Source: Pyrrhosoma nymphula
Taxonomy: Eukaryota > Arthropoda > Insecta > Odonata > Coenagrionidae
DNA length: 64,000 nt
NCBI GenBank assembly: GCA_963573305.1
Contig: OY754327.1
Span: forward strand, 185,016,386-185,080,385
Direction: 5' to 3'
Each line of letters opens with the position of its first letter. Within the stretch, counting starts at the first letter, position 1. Positions 26,801 to 41,800 of the stretch are shown here, in pieces. The position numbers and the translations under genes are program-made. Below the pieces are notes generated by a model. The model worked only from the letters and a program-made list of their open reading frames with translations, was not told the origin of the DNA and ran no database searches.

Positions 26801-29800
26801 TCAGCAGTCATCAATCCGAGGATTAGTTTTCTGCTACTCTCTTCTCATCTCAACTAACTTCTTATGAAGTCTTCCTCTTGACCCATTTTCAGCCAAAGTT
26901 GCAAATATACAACATTACCATTTAACCCAAAAAAGATGAAACTGATGATATCAGGCCTGATATCGTGGAAATGATGGATATCCATGAACTGAGAAAAAAC
27001 AACTGCAATTTCCACAAACTTTTTTGTATTTTTTCACAAATTTTAAAAATTATCTGATTTATTAGGCCATGTGACTTTCAAGATAAATGTGTTTTTATGA
27101 GTGAGACAAATCCCTTCATTATGTGTTTGATTCATCTTCCTTTGTCCCAAGAACTCGATAACTCAAAATATTCATTTTACGTCATAAAGCCTGGGTGAAG
27201 TTAACTTTGGTGAACTTAATGTTGTGTTTTCGCAACTTTGGCAGCTCCATGCACCACAGCATAATTTGATCATGGCACATATTGGGTCGTTACTTGCTAT
27301 GTCTATTCAAAACTTAATAATGAGCAATGTTTTTTTAGTACAGTAAAGGTTGAAGGTTATTATTCACTACACTGCTGCCTCACATATAGCTTCACTTTCA
27401 TATAATTTCCTCTTGACTGTGGTTTAAGATCTTTGTGACAATGAAACGTGTCACACTCTATGCTGCAAGTTACAAAACTTTCATGGAGAAAGTTTGCTGT
27501 TTTGAAATGAGGAGTGAATGTTTTGGCCAAATACAAAAGTTTAAAACTTTTGTATTTGCTGTTCCGGTGGGTGGGTGGGATACGGACCGATGTTCAGGAG
27601 TATTACGCCACGTGATTGTTTCAAAGTGCAAATGTCGCTCCTGTACCGTAAACGGGTGTGTGCTGGCCTCATCCCTACGGCATATGAACAGTTATGAAAA
27701 AATCACACATCAAATGGGTTCTCCTAAGGGGCAGAGGTGGAATATCACCTAGTCCCCATTTCATAATTTCGGTCTTTTTATGGAAACGACTTCGTAACTT
27801 GGAGTGTTCTCATGCATGGAGGCCCAATAATATGTTTTCTCCCAAACTTCTAGATTTTGCAGAAATATTACAAATCTCTCAATTGTCACTCATTGCAGTG
27901 CATACTTCTTCACCCTGATGCTCTTTGGGTATCAGAAGTAGCTCTGTGGGATTTCATGTATGAACTCTGCAAGGATGTGCATAATTCCGAATGGTCTCTG
28001 TTCCAAGTTACAAAATCCATTTTTGAAAAAGGTCGCTGTTTTGCAATAGTGAGGTAATATTTCACCGTGCTATCAGGTTGCCCAATCTATATATGAAGGA
28101 TAATGAATAAAAGAGGTGCAAAGTTGAGAGGTTTTCCGTAAATTATGATACATTTTGCACGGCTGGGACTAAGCCATCATTGCTATATTTAAAGATTTAC
28201 GAAATCAAGAGGTTCAATAAGCTGTGATTTTATTGCGTATAAACTATCAGCAGTTCTGAAAGAACAGGTAAATCACCCAAAACGCTTATTATGTGTTATC
28301 AAACCATTTTTTACATGTAAGTTTCAATATTGAAGGAATTGGGTTGAAAAGAACAATAACAATGGAAATTATTGGAACGCATGTAATAGCTACCTATATA
28401 ACCCTTAAAATGTTTTAAAATTCAAATAATTAATGATTTAAAAAAATAAATAGAAAATAATGAACTCATTAAATTAGGATTTAAGTCTTTCCCGGCGAAT
28501 GCTTAGGATGAATAGTTCTCGGGTTTCCAGCCGGGTAATGGTGTTAAATTGCACCGACGTTTCAATGGCATCAATCCTTAACCCTGAAGATGATGGCAGA
28601 CTACGCCATTGGAACGTCGATGCAGTTTAACACCATTACCCGGCTGGAAACCCAAGAACTATTCATCCTCATAAAATTATATTAATCTATTGATTGAGAC
28701 TAAGTGCTGAAATAAGCAATTAGGGAACAAACATATTGAAGTAATGCTATGAGGGGAAATAAACTGAAAATATAAAGCAACACTCATCGTACAACCAAGC
28801 ACTGTCTTGGAGAGAAAGTAGCCTAACCCATAATGTGCTAATTTACATAACATTCCTATTGACTAAAGCCTGCTAGAATGCCAAAAAGTATGACTTGCTT
28901 AGTGCTGCTTGACAACTGAATCCATCAACGGCTAGCACGCAGAGTGGCAGGCCTTTAGTGCATTACTGAGGAGGAAGGAACGCAAGTGAATGTTGCCTCA
29001 AGGTGGCAGATGAATGATTAGCAGAATAAAGCTCACTCACCATTGGTTTTTTTGGGACCTGTCCCCTGCCCATTAGCGTTGAGTGTTCTTCCTTGTGCAC
29101 CCTCCCGTGCAGGGACTGCTCTAGCAATACAGGCGTCCTAGGCGAATGATGAAAAAGGCGTCTTTAAAAAAATTTCGCGCGATCCATCCCCACGAGCAGG
29201 CGCGCTGTTTACTTCGTTCACAACGGGCGACCTTCTCTGTCACGAACTCGATTCACAATGAGCTGGGACTGAATATTTCGCTGACACCGACATACATCGG
29301 AAGGGAAAAGCCTGATAGAGGAATACAATGTTGGTTCGAAAATATTACATTGTTTTTCGCAGAGTTATCGACCGTGAATTGAAAACAGTTTACTGCCTTA
29401 CTTTATGAAATAGGGTTAGATATGTTATCGAGTTTTAGGTAATAAGGTTGTCGGACTATAGGGTTTACTATTTCCCTTCCCCTTCTTTTTTCTCAATTTT
29501 TTTCTCGATTTTTTCCCCTTTTTTTCTCTTCACTTGTCATTTTGGCGCCCCTCAAATCGTGGCGCCCCATCACTTCACCTAGTTCGCCTATATGGTAGAG
29601 CGGGCCCTGCTCCCTTGCCCATGGCACTTGCTATTTGCTTCTTGTACAAGGTTTTGTTCCTTAATGTGTTGTGTAGCCAACCTCGGAATAGGGATCCCGA
29701 TGCTTGCTAGCAACTACATCCCAGAGGGCATGACGGTACACCTGCAGAGCGAGAACGGACTCCTGGGGCTGGGACCGTTCCCAGAAGAAGGACAGCAAGT

Positions 29801-32800
29801 GAGTAGTTCTTAGGCAGCTATCGAGTGGATTTCGGTGCTCACGTTAGTGGTGTCCACAGTTGTGTTGGATAATTTTTCTGTCTTGTAAGAATAAATTTAA
29901 TAAATTGCTGTTTCTGTCTCATTTTCCAGGACCCAGATTTAATCAATGCAGGCAAAGAGACAGTGACAGTTTTGCCTGGAGCTGCATTCTTCTCCAGCGA
30001 TGAAAGTTTTGCTATGATCCGTGGGTGAGTATTGAGAGTTAGTACAAGTATGTATTTCGTTCTTCTGCTGCCGTTGCAACCGATGGTGTTTAGAGTTCCT
30101 AGTAATTTTACACTGTTTCTTTTTCAATATCAATATGAAATCAAAAAATGCCATCATATTTTTTTATAATGGCAAATTTAATTGTTTTGTAAATGAATTA
30201 ATGTTTTTATATAAAGCTTAGGAATCTAAGGATCCATTAAGTGGTGCGGGCTCTTGCTGTGCATACAGTGATACTTTGGCTGACAAAGATAATTTTTTCT
30301 GGAATCAAATTCATTGGCCAAAAATATTTCTTGCAGAGGTTTCTATGGAAAACCATTTAATTTATTGTGGAGGTTTTTGCCACTGGTTATTTGCATTAAT
30401 GGAAGATAGAGCCAGATTATTACATCAAATTTTATAGACAATTTTGGAATATAGGTACTGAGGTCTTGGTGGTACCAGATATTGAAGGTGAGCTTTTGAT
30501 TGTAAAAATAGTGTAATATTATTTCAATGCATTTCAAATGTAAAATTAAAAATAAAAACCATTTGGTTAGGTCGAATAACGAAATGCCAAAAGATAAGCA
30601 CAGCATCCAGTCTTGGGACATGAACCTAGTGCCATTGTATTACTAGTCAACGACTTTACCTCTAGACCACTTCCTCATGTCTGTAGTACCAGTGGCTAGG
30701 CCACCCGTCTCCTCATGGAATACATGTTAATGGCTTTTGCCGGCTAACGGTGGACGTCTGCGTTTTGGGGGAACCACCCCACACGCAGTTATACTGATTC
30801 AAAAGGAAAAAATAAACAGGAAAGCCACCCACAACCGGCCCCTCTTGGATGGGGGCCCTAGTAGGGTTGAGTGTGGCAATACTGATGAGAGATTCCATCC
30901 AATGCATACAAGCTCCCTAAGGGTATGCAGTGGCATATGGTACATCCCATGGGTATGCAGTCCAAGTATACATCCCAAGTCCCTGATAACAGCCTTGTCT
31001 ACATTAAACACTTGCTCAGCATAGTGTCCCCCCTCTTGAATTAATTCGGCCAGCCTATTGGGAAATTCACTTTCTGCTTCCTCATCTCCACTGGCAGCTT
31101 CACCCTGCACATTAAGGTCATGCAAGTTTACGTGAGCTAAAACTATGCTCTGTATTATATTCTACTTGTCTTTAGAGTTCTGTCTGCAATTGGGTTGCTC
31201 GTTTTCATGGGTAGATTATTTTCCATATTCTTTTGCTTTATCACTTTAGCCTGGTGTGAAGCATCTGTTTTTCTCTGAATAACTATGATTCCTTCTTTTC
31301 GGCTCATTTATTCAACTGCTGTAATTATCAACGATGCCAATTAAATCAACATTCCGATATGCCAACGTAATGGGCTCTGGACTGAACCAGCTAAAAGTAG
31401 GTTGTTTGACCTCACGGTGGCTAACTGAATGGTATGATTGCTCTTGATCTGTTCATTGAACAAACTTTTGCATGGCAGAGAGCTAAAATGAAAAATAATT
31501 TCAAATTGATGGAGTTTGAGGTGGATAATGTAGAGTGTTGGTTCTAATAGAAGTATTCACTGACTGGCACAGTGAATAGCTCACTAAGTTTACTTAAGTG
31601 AATATGTAGTTTGTTTTTTAATCTTATCCTCATGCAAACTACTAGAGCTTAATAATCATCTCTAATCCATAGGGGGTCAATTATATGGTTAATAATGACT
31701 TGCTAAATACTTAGCTCATTTTTGTCTGAACAATTGGGTTTATAATCCCAAGAGGGGAGTGATTCAATGAACCCTATCCTTGGGCTACCTACTTGCCAAC
31801 TTTCTTCAAAATCTGTGACCCAGTCATTGAATACTCCCCTTTTGTAAATTACCAGGACGGGAGTTATTCTCCTTCATTAGAATATATATGCTCTTTGTGA
31901 GAATGTGAACCGTTTTGGAGACATTATGACCTTGAGAATGTTTTATTACACAGGGGCCATGTGGACATAACTATTCTCGGGGCGATGCAAGTTTCGCAGA
32001 TGGGCGATTTGGCCAACTGGATGATCCCTGTAAGCTCTCAACTTTCTATATCTTGAACTTATATCTTTCATGTTGAAGTTTTTGGATTGTTTGGATATTG
32101 GCTGTGAGTAATTTACTTGAGAAACTGTAACCAGTAAGTAGCCTAGTTATTTGTCTGGTCTCTCTCTTTGATCAGTCAAATGTAATCAATGAGCATGGAT
32201 CGATTCCGATTCTCGGTTCTCATTTCCACCGATTCTTGGAGGAATCGAGAATCGAAGCCTTCAAAGTCGATTCTGAAGAAATACAAATTTAAAAAATGGA
32301 CATCTTTTAAAAATTCTCCGTGATTTTAAATTTCCGTGGTGCCACAATATGAATGCTCATGATTACACACTTTCTCGCTCTAGTGGAATGACCAGTGAAC
32401 TTGGCGAAAGTTTTTTTTCTTTTTCTGATGCTTGGAAATGTGGTGTATGCATTCATATTAACAGATATTTACCCTATAAGGTGCAAACGATTAAAGTCTA
32501 TCTCAATTAGATAAAAGCACTCTCCAAGTATAACTTCTTACAAGTTCAATTTATTATATGCCTCCTTAGGAGGTTTACCATTATAATTAAAGTCCTTAGC
32601 TACTTTATTTGCCATGACTTTTCTCAGCAGCTTTGACCCTATTCTTCTCTTTGACTAAACATCGATTCTCATCTCTTAGTGCAGTGCAATTTTTACCATG
32701 TTTAACACATTCTTTGCGGCCGTTTTTTATTTTGTGCTTCCATGGTGCGAAGTCCATTTTTTTTACAATGCCTGCTCAAAATTTTGTCTGCAGCATCTTT

Positions 32801-35800
32801 TAATGATAATAATTAAATACCATTGTTGAAAATATCATATAACGAAAAAAACATTTTTGACGTCAACCGCCAATGGGAAGAAATATAGTTATGCACTCTG
32901 CAATACACACGGGGGATAAATTTAGTTTCACCAATTGTTTTTGTTCGTCGGATGTATTTCAGTTAAATGATGTGCATTACAGCTTCAAAAACAATGTTAA
33001 GGTCTTATATATGTATACCTTAGAATAAAATAAGAATGGAGCCCATAATTGTGCTTCTTTTTAGGGAATGAATTAATAGCCACCTCACGCAGGATGCCGT
33101 GTGTACATGATGCTAATAATGTTCACTGACCATCAGTTTATTGTTATATTTGTCCAGCATAGATACTTCTTCGCTGGGTTAAATTTCGTGTGTAAACGGT
33201 AGTATTTGAGGGAGAAGCAAGAGTGAAAGCGAAACTTACAGATATAAAGGCCATTTTACACAGTACATTTATTTGTACAATCTATCGTGCGAATGCATGT
33301 ACAGTCAAGTGTGCAATAAAATATTGTACGAACGACTGAATCAGACTGAATGTTGCTTTACACGATGAGTGCAAACACACAATTTTCCGTGCAATTTAGT
33401 GGTAGAAATCGATCGGAATTCGCGAGTGTTTTGTTTATCATGTTTCACTCCTGAACATATGTTTCACTCACGTATTTGACACCTTGAAAAGCTGATCACC
33501 TGAAATTCAGAGTCTAAACTTGACCATCTGCCTACTGATAAATCACCCGGTTTAGACAAAGCTCTCTTGGACTCTTCTCTCTTGCTTTATATTCGACCTT
33601 TCCATCGTTTCGTTTTTTCTCATCTGGATTTTAGTGCAACAAGTCAGTGATGATTCTCGCCGGATCTCCACTCTTGATGGACAAATTTCGTGGGTTTATT
33701 ATGTGTGTTGTGACAAAGTGTTATTATCAAGTGGTATAGCAGAACACGGGACCCTTTTTTTTTAGTCCCTCCAAATTTCCCTCCCTTGTATTTTTACCAA
33801 TTTTTTAATGTATTTTTTTACAATTTCGTTACTTGCTAACCAGCAGAAATAAAATTATTATTACAAATATAACACGCGGGATATCAATAAATCTACTTGA
33901 GGATGCGACCAGTCATAAATTTGGGGGAATAAAATAGTTTTAAACCCAACGATCGCAATTACACTGAATAACCAGAACACCAAATAACACGACGAAATGA
34001 CGAGGTAAAAATTTGAGTAACTTTGAGTTAACTTTTCTCAGGTTCTCCACTGGTTCAAACTATTCATAATTTCCGACGTAATTAATTCTTACCTTGAGAA
34101 TGAGTGACGAGTCATCTCTCGAAACGTCGGCAATTATTAATAGTTTAAACCGGTGGAGAGCCCGAGAAGAGTTTACTCATTATAGATTATATACACAGGA
34201 TAATAGTCACTCATATTATTCAACGGGAAAGTGTTAATCCTTTTTATAAACCACTTTATTTTCAATCGTAACACAGGCACCAGGTTTCGCCATATCTGTG
34301 CCATCTGTTGAATAAAACTGGATCGAAATTGTATGATTGTCTGAATGGAATTAGAACAGATTCTATTTTCCGTTCAGTCATTCATACATTCGCACAAGCG
34401 TTTGCACAATTTGCCACTTTACATGGTACAATTTCCTGATAAATGCGTTCGCACGATAAGATTGTACAAAAAAAGGTAACGTGTAAAACGGCCTTGAGTA
34501 TCTACCCATGGCAACCCAACTCTGCTGGACGTCAGACCATTTGACTCGACATTCAGCATATACCTAAGGTCCTCACGGTTTCCCTCGGCTTACTTCATCT
34601 CAACAGCCTGATATAAGGATTTTAACCAATGCCTATTTTCTTATGTCAAAATCCCACCTCCCCTCCCCTTCCCCCCCTCACCCCCAAACCCAACCGTCCT
34701 ACCAGACTTTCGAATCATGCCTTCAACATTGACACCCCGAAGTACGTGTCGACATATTCCTTCCTTCTTCCAACGGTACACCCGCACATCACCCGAAACG
34801 AACCCTCTGCCTCCCCTGCTCTGCCCACTCCTACCCTTCCCTCTCCAACTCCTCTGACTTCACCCAGAGTACCAGAAGAAAGGATTAAGCGGGCCTCTTC
34901 GCCACCCCATCCCTCATAAAGAGAACCAGACGTAAGCAACAAGGAGATGACAATTTTCAGTACATCAAATTCTTTAAGCCTTCATTGTAAAAATTATTTG
35001 TTTTCCACACGCACTCTTACTGCACTCGAAGCCTCCTCCAGGTTTATTTCCAGTCAAGTCCCCCTCCCCTTTCTCTTTAACGGTTAGGTTTTTTTTCCAC
35101 TCTTCCCTATTGCACAATCTGCTTGGAATAAGAACAAATATACTTTCAATTACGTATATATCTTTTTCCGTAAGGATTATAAATATACATTACACTGAAA
35201 TTTTCAAAGGTGGGTTGATTTAGGCAACTATGAAATTAAATCATTACTTTCAGCTGAGGCGGCTTGTTAGTACCAAATGTGGGAGTTGTGAGTTCGAAAC
35301 TGGTTACTATTAGGCTGGCTTAAAAGCAAGGTTTTGCGTAAAAAAAAGGTTGACCCACAAGTAATAATTTTTTCAGTTAGTTTCTTTGAGAAATGAACAT
35401 TTCTGGGGTTTTTCTTTGGTGTGCCACAGACCACCCAACGATCTGACAGCTTAGATCCTCTTCCCTTGTGCAGTTTTCACGCCAATTTTTAAGCGTAATA
35501 TGAATGAATAAAGGCAGACACGTTTCAACACCCATAAAAACCTATTTACGTAAGCATAGATATTTTAACGTAAAATGAGCCACCAATCATTACCTATTTT
35601 CAGTCACATTAACTCCTTTTCCAGACGAATGGTCTCACATAATTATTAGTCTGTGGACCAAATATATACTGACCCAGAATCTCTGCAAGAGGTGGTACTG
35701 CTTATGAACTCTTCTTTCGGTACACATGTATATTGTATCCAAAGTCAGTGATTTTCAGTGATGTGACTGGGTCAGAGTTGTCACAGTCGGAGCTGTGATG

Positions 35801-38800
35801 AATAATCTCAGCCACATCCCATCCCTATCTTGAACAAGTCTGAATGACACACGTGTGTATGTTGACACAAATATTGCATCCCTGTGCATGTACGTTTGTT
35901 CCTCTCTCCGCCACAGGGGAAGTTGGTGAAGGGCATGGGTGGTGCCATGGACTTGGTGGCTGCAGCCGGCACCAAAGTGGTGATCACGATGGAGCACACG
36001 GCCAAGGGGGGTGCCCACAAGATACTGCGCGAGTGCACGCTGCCCCTGACGGGAAAGGGCTGCGTTGACATGATCATCACAGAGAAGGTAGGTACATATT
36101 TTTGTCTATAGTGGAAGAAACAGATAATCTTGGGTATAGGGATCATTGATCCAAAAATTTGAGCTCTGATATCCACTCTCCCATCAACTTCACTCAGACT
36201 TCATAAGTTTTCATTTCAAAGTTGCAAATTAATTGATTGGTGCATTGCGTCTATGGTCTTCCTCGGCATATCTTCCTATTGGCTGCTCCCTTGGTAATTG
36301 TTTTCAGTTGGCTGTAATGTCTGCAGATGTGTACCTTATCTCCCCAGTCCTTCGTAGGATGTCATCGCAAAGCAAACCCAAAAAAGTATCTTGTGTCGGC
36401 AGGGGTGGGGGGAGAGTGAGCTACGCAGTGAAGACGAAGAATAAGGCTGAATCGGCATTGTTGCTGCCATTGCAGCAGGGCGTCGATGAAGAAGCATGAC
36501 ATGGTCCATGCTATACATGATTGCTTCAATTGTGTCAAAAATATTCTCATGAGAATGATCTAAATTCAAAGAGAAAGGATCATTTCAAGGTACAGACTTT
36601 TTGGGCCCATATAGTCCATCTCATGGCAAAGTAATGCGCCAGCAAAAATGGTTGATTAAGGCTTAATTTGTGCATTTATCTCTTCAATATGGTTAAAATA
36701 ACTTTTTCCTATCTTTGCCTTATGGAATCGTAAAACCATAGTTTTTATCTACCAGCAATCTATCGTAGCAGTGTAAATGTCGACGGTCTGCAAACACATT
36801 TTTAGCGAGGTATCCTGCCCCCTTGAGCATCTGCAGATATGAAACCTTTGTCCGTTTACCTTCCACAAGAAAGCGACAAATGGCAAGGCAAAATCCACGG
36901 TATTACAGAAATGTTGAATTCCACTCCGGTTCAACATTTTTCCAAAGACGGAAGCCCTCTTTTTCATTTAAGAGCATGCACGCTGACTGATGATCCTGAT
37001 GACTTTGACTCTTTGGATTCCTTTATTTTAAATCCCTCCAGCCCAATTTCTTTATCATTATCTATTTCATCAGCCTCATCCACGGCTCTTTCTTGAACTC
37101 AACTTTCAATTAGTACTTCCCTTTTCAACTTGCAGAAGTGCTGACAAAAATTAATTTTTTTTTCTCTCAGAGTGATGAAATATATTTTGGTAACTTTTTA
37201 TCATCTTTGCAGAACTGAAAATATACCTAGTCCTTGGAAAAGTGTTGAAATGTTGTGATGAAAAGCACACATGTATAGAGCTGTGGAAACTCGAGTGGCG
37301 CAACACTGCTAGGAACAGTGTGAGAGTCAGAAAATGTTTCCAATGTGGACCTGGCTTTGGAATAGTAAAGGGAATTCCATCAGTGAAAATCCTGGATACA
37401 ACCAGGTGGACTCAAGGAATAACTGCATTTTAGCAACAATGTTAAAAGTAAAATCTCTGGTGATGAAGTAATTGATTAAAACATGATGAATCTTTGTGTT
37501 GAAGTACGTATAAACTAAAGTTAAAATTGGTGATTTATTTCTAATTGGGTTTTGATCTTTCTGTGAAGAATTGTGGAAATTCCCACCAGAGACAGCCGCA
37601 TAAATTTCAATCTGCATTGCAGGAATCCATATTTGGCAGAGTTTCACATTGTATTGGCAAGATACTAAGTCCTCTTTTAACCCTTTCGCTATGAACGACG
37701 TGATAGAGTGGTGTAAATTTTAGACGCAAACGAACGAACGACGTGATAGCACGTCGTGCCGCTAAGCTAGCCCTAAGCAAGCCTAAAAGGTGTGTGTTAT
37801 AAAGGACTTCTTTTTGGGACGCCATAGGTACCCTTTCTCGGTTCGCGGGAGAGGATTACCTTGACCCTTCCTCACAGTGCGTGCCCCACTCACAGCAGGG
37901 GTCCGCGGTCAGTAGGGTGCGGCTTATTTTTCGAAAATCGGAAAAGCTAAAAGTTCCACCCGTCAAAACATTCATTTTGGTGAAAAAACACATGCGTGAA
38001 ATTGTTGTTGAGTTGCGATATTGTTAACACGTGCCGCATGGGGTCTGAAATACCCCACTCAAAAAATGGAAATGTCGCACCATAATAACTGGTTTTAGAG
38101 TAAATCTATGATTTTACGATCCTTCAGGGCTAAAACTTCATTATTCTTTACCTAGCTTTAGCCGTTTAGGAGATGCAGAAGGGCGAAGTGAGCTCGAAAT
38201 GCTTATTAGGGGGCGCCGCGATGCGCCGCGCGCCGGCGCGGACGAGTTCCCCTGTCCGTGACCCCCCCTCTAAGCGGCCCACGACGACACCGCAACTGCT
38301 ACGGTGTCTCGTGGTAATTACATAGTTCTGGAGCACTCATTCACTGGTTATGGCGAAGAACATCGTGTTTTAGTAATTATTTCAATTTATTATTAACTCG
38401 GTCATAAAAATTACAAATCAGTCATCTTCATTTAAAATAAATCTGTATAGCTAGCAAAATCAAACAGTAATCTGAAGGACAGTGCACTAATGAAAAGGAA
38501 AAATACAAGGAGTTTCAGATACCAATACTTATCTATACATTTTTATTAAAGTTGTCTTCCTTACATCTGGCACCCTTCTTCTATGTTCTTGAACAACAAG
38601 TAACAATTCCAAGTCTTTGGTCAAAGTTCTGCAAAAATCTTTCAACAATTTAATTCCTCTCTCGGCATGGTCATTAACTGCTTGCAATGACTCGACTACT
38701 CTCTCACCATGGAGGTAACTTGAATTCCTCGCCCAACTGCTGACTGGTAGATCAAAAATATCGCCGCTAATTCCAAAATTTGAAAAAAAATTAGCCATTG

Positions 38801-41800
38801 TTTTCTAAATTGGAAATACTCATTTGTGGTACATCATCTAAATGAATGTGTCCTCCTGGACCATTCTTCTTGTGCTCCACGAGATTTGATACCTTCCACT
38901 AGCCTCGCTCTTTCTTCATCGCTAAGACAGGAATCGAATACTGAGAGACCCACCAGCTCCTCACGCAGTTACCATAGGTGTCCCATAATTTTTTTCAAGC
39001 AACTTTGGCGACAGTAATATTAGTGCTTTCATATTCAATGAGCTTCTTTAAAAAAAGTAAGTCATTTCTAGGTGCTGATGTTGCTAACGGGTAAACAAAC
39101 CAGGCATGGATATAAACTTTTACAATAAATATGCAAACATCAAATAGCCCCTTGGAATCAGCATCGGTAATCAGTACTTGCTCACGAAAAACCCAAATTT
39201 TAAGTGCGTAAATTGCATTGCACATCCACCTCGCACAATGCATTGGCCCTGGCTGTAAAAACTTTACGCCTTTGGCAGGTTCACCCCCGATAAATATAAT
39301 TGAGAGCTCTAAAAATTCCAAGTAATCATCTCTAGGCTGGCCGATCTGATAAAGGCAAATTGGGATATTAGCTTTGTAATATTTTAATAACTAATTCCTA
39401 TGAACAAAAAATAGTAGCCGCGTGCATTGATTTGCTCTGTGTGAAGTTAATTATTGAGAGTTTCGTCTCCATTTTAAAACTTTCTCCGGGATCTGGGTAA
39501 CTATCAATGGCCTCATAAGTAATTGTATCAATAGATGCCCACTGACGCTGGAATTTTTTTTAATAGCAAAGTTTATAGCCCAGCTGAACGTCCCCTTATT
39601 TGGTGATAAACTCCCTCCAAAAAAATTTCAAAGATATGGTGTCGGCAAGGCAACCATAGCAATTACTTTTTTTAATAAGTGCTCAACCTGTACTGCGGCG
39701 CCATTCTTAATCCCTTGAAAAGAATACAACATTGGTATTATTTATCAGTTGCATCATTATAACTGAAAACATCAGGAAAAGGAAAATAAACCAACCCTTG
39801 TTAGCGCTGGTTGCATCAAATGCAATTGCTTTAACATTTTTGGAAATGTTCCATTGTATCACGATATTAAAAGCTGCTATTGCAATGGCTATTCCGCTTC
39901 CATTCTGAAGCTCTGGGGCTGCAAGTATTTTATTGGTTATGACACCTGTAACAACTATTATCAATCTCTCTTTGGTGTCATTACTACCGAGAAATGCCAT
40001 TCACCATTTTACCATCCCAATGCAAAGTCAGTATTGGATCCGGGGAAAATGACTCTCTCACTTTCTCCGCTGAACTAGCCCTGTGCTTATCCCGTTGTCT
40101 CCGAATAGTACTTTCATTTATGTTTGTTTGGGATATATCTCCTCCAAATGCGTCGCAAATGCGTCGCAAAAATACTCCTGCAAAGGTGTCGTCGAGGGCC
40201 GCTTACAGGGGGGTCTACGGACAAGTGAACTTAAATTAAAGGTGAAGGGTTAATTGTTGAAAGGATTTTCCAGAACTTTGACCAAAGACTTGGAATTGTT
40301 ACTTGTTGTTCAAGAACATAGAAGAAGGGTGCCAGATGTAAGGAAGGCAACTTTAACCCTTTGAATGCTGCCCATATACATGACATAATTTCACCCCGTG
40401 GCGGCTTTCTTTTTTTTTACGTAAAACGTAAGTATGGATGCCAAATAAGTCAGGAAAAATAATTAAAAAATTTGGAGCGCTCTAATTTTTTTGTTATTAG
40501 AATTTTTATTTATGACGTGATATCACGTCATCAGTGACCAGGGATAGACACGTGATGCGGGTTGCATACACACGACTTTTTTATCATCTTCCATTTTTCT
40601 TTCACGTCGTTTCTTACATGCAGTAGCGAGAAAATATATGCAAAATGCATGTATTTTGTTACTAATGGTAGCAGCTTACATTTATTGAACACTCAAGAGT
40701 TTTAATGGAAGTAATAATGATTAGAAATGAAACAAGTCCACGCGGACAACTGTTTGAATAGGATAATAATTCCTTGAAATTTTCCTCTCGCTGCTGCGTT
40801 CGAGTATAAGGGTGCTGTCCTAGAATATTGAATAATATTTGTTCTCTTCTTTCTCAACCCACTATTTTGATCGTTGGGTTTTTTACTCTTTTCATATTTT
40901 CCGCTCCGTCCGAAACTTTTCCTCTAAGACGACCACCCGTAAGCGTTAGAAACAAAACAACTAACGGTTCCACATAGCATCGGCGATTTTGCTGCAGCTG
41001 CATGTTGGGCGGTGTTCCCTGACTTAAGATTTCTCTTTGTGTATTTATGATGGTGGATTAGGGTGTCCCTTTGTGTGGCACCACTCAGTCCGGCTCCGCT
41101 AAGGTTGGAGGGTGGACCGAGAAGAGGTAAGAGGGTGAGGAAGTATAATAGCACGCTGTAAGTGGCAAGATTTAGTCGGTACGTTTGTATGTACTGTGAG
41201 GACAGATTTCTAAGAAGTGCCTTCGGTATGTCATGAACATGGGTGTGAGGTAAGGAAAGATTTTGCCGACACGTGTCCTTTTCTAGGCTTTGGGGTGGTG
41301 ACCGTGGTGAATCTGCTGCCAGGGTAGAAATGGATGCGGAAAGAAGGAAAAAATCAGCCCCAAATTTTGTCATTTCTCACTTCCGAACTGAAGCCGAAAA
41401 CAAATGTTAGTTAGCTTGACAGGGTTCATTCAGGCCACTTATTGCAGATAGTGAGAAGAATATTCTACCAAATGCTCAAGTTTAATTTTTTACTGGTAGT
41501 AGGAACGTTTTGAATTATAGTGCCAAATTCGTTTCAGTTAGAGTTGAAAATTCAATAATACTTATTAATTGGAAGAGCTTTGCAGCGTCTTTATTCCATA
41601 TTATGTACAAACCCACTCACTAAAAGCAAGAATGATAGTTATAGTTTTTTTTACTACTCATACGAGGGAAAGATTGGATTCGTAATACAATGGAAATTCC
41701 AAATCAACTTATATATATTTTCTTTGTACGTTTGTTATTGGGCCACTGTAAATTGGCAACATTTGCTGTATGTGGACATTTTTGATTAAATAAATATGTA

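Noticed and set aside
30610..30679. Functional tRNA gene
   Set aside because: A and B boxes are present but the acceptor stem and anticodon arm do not pair; a SINE head is the better reading.
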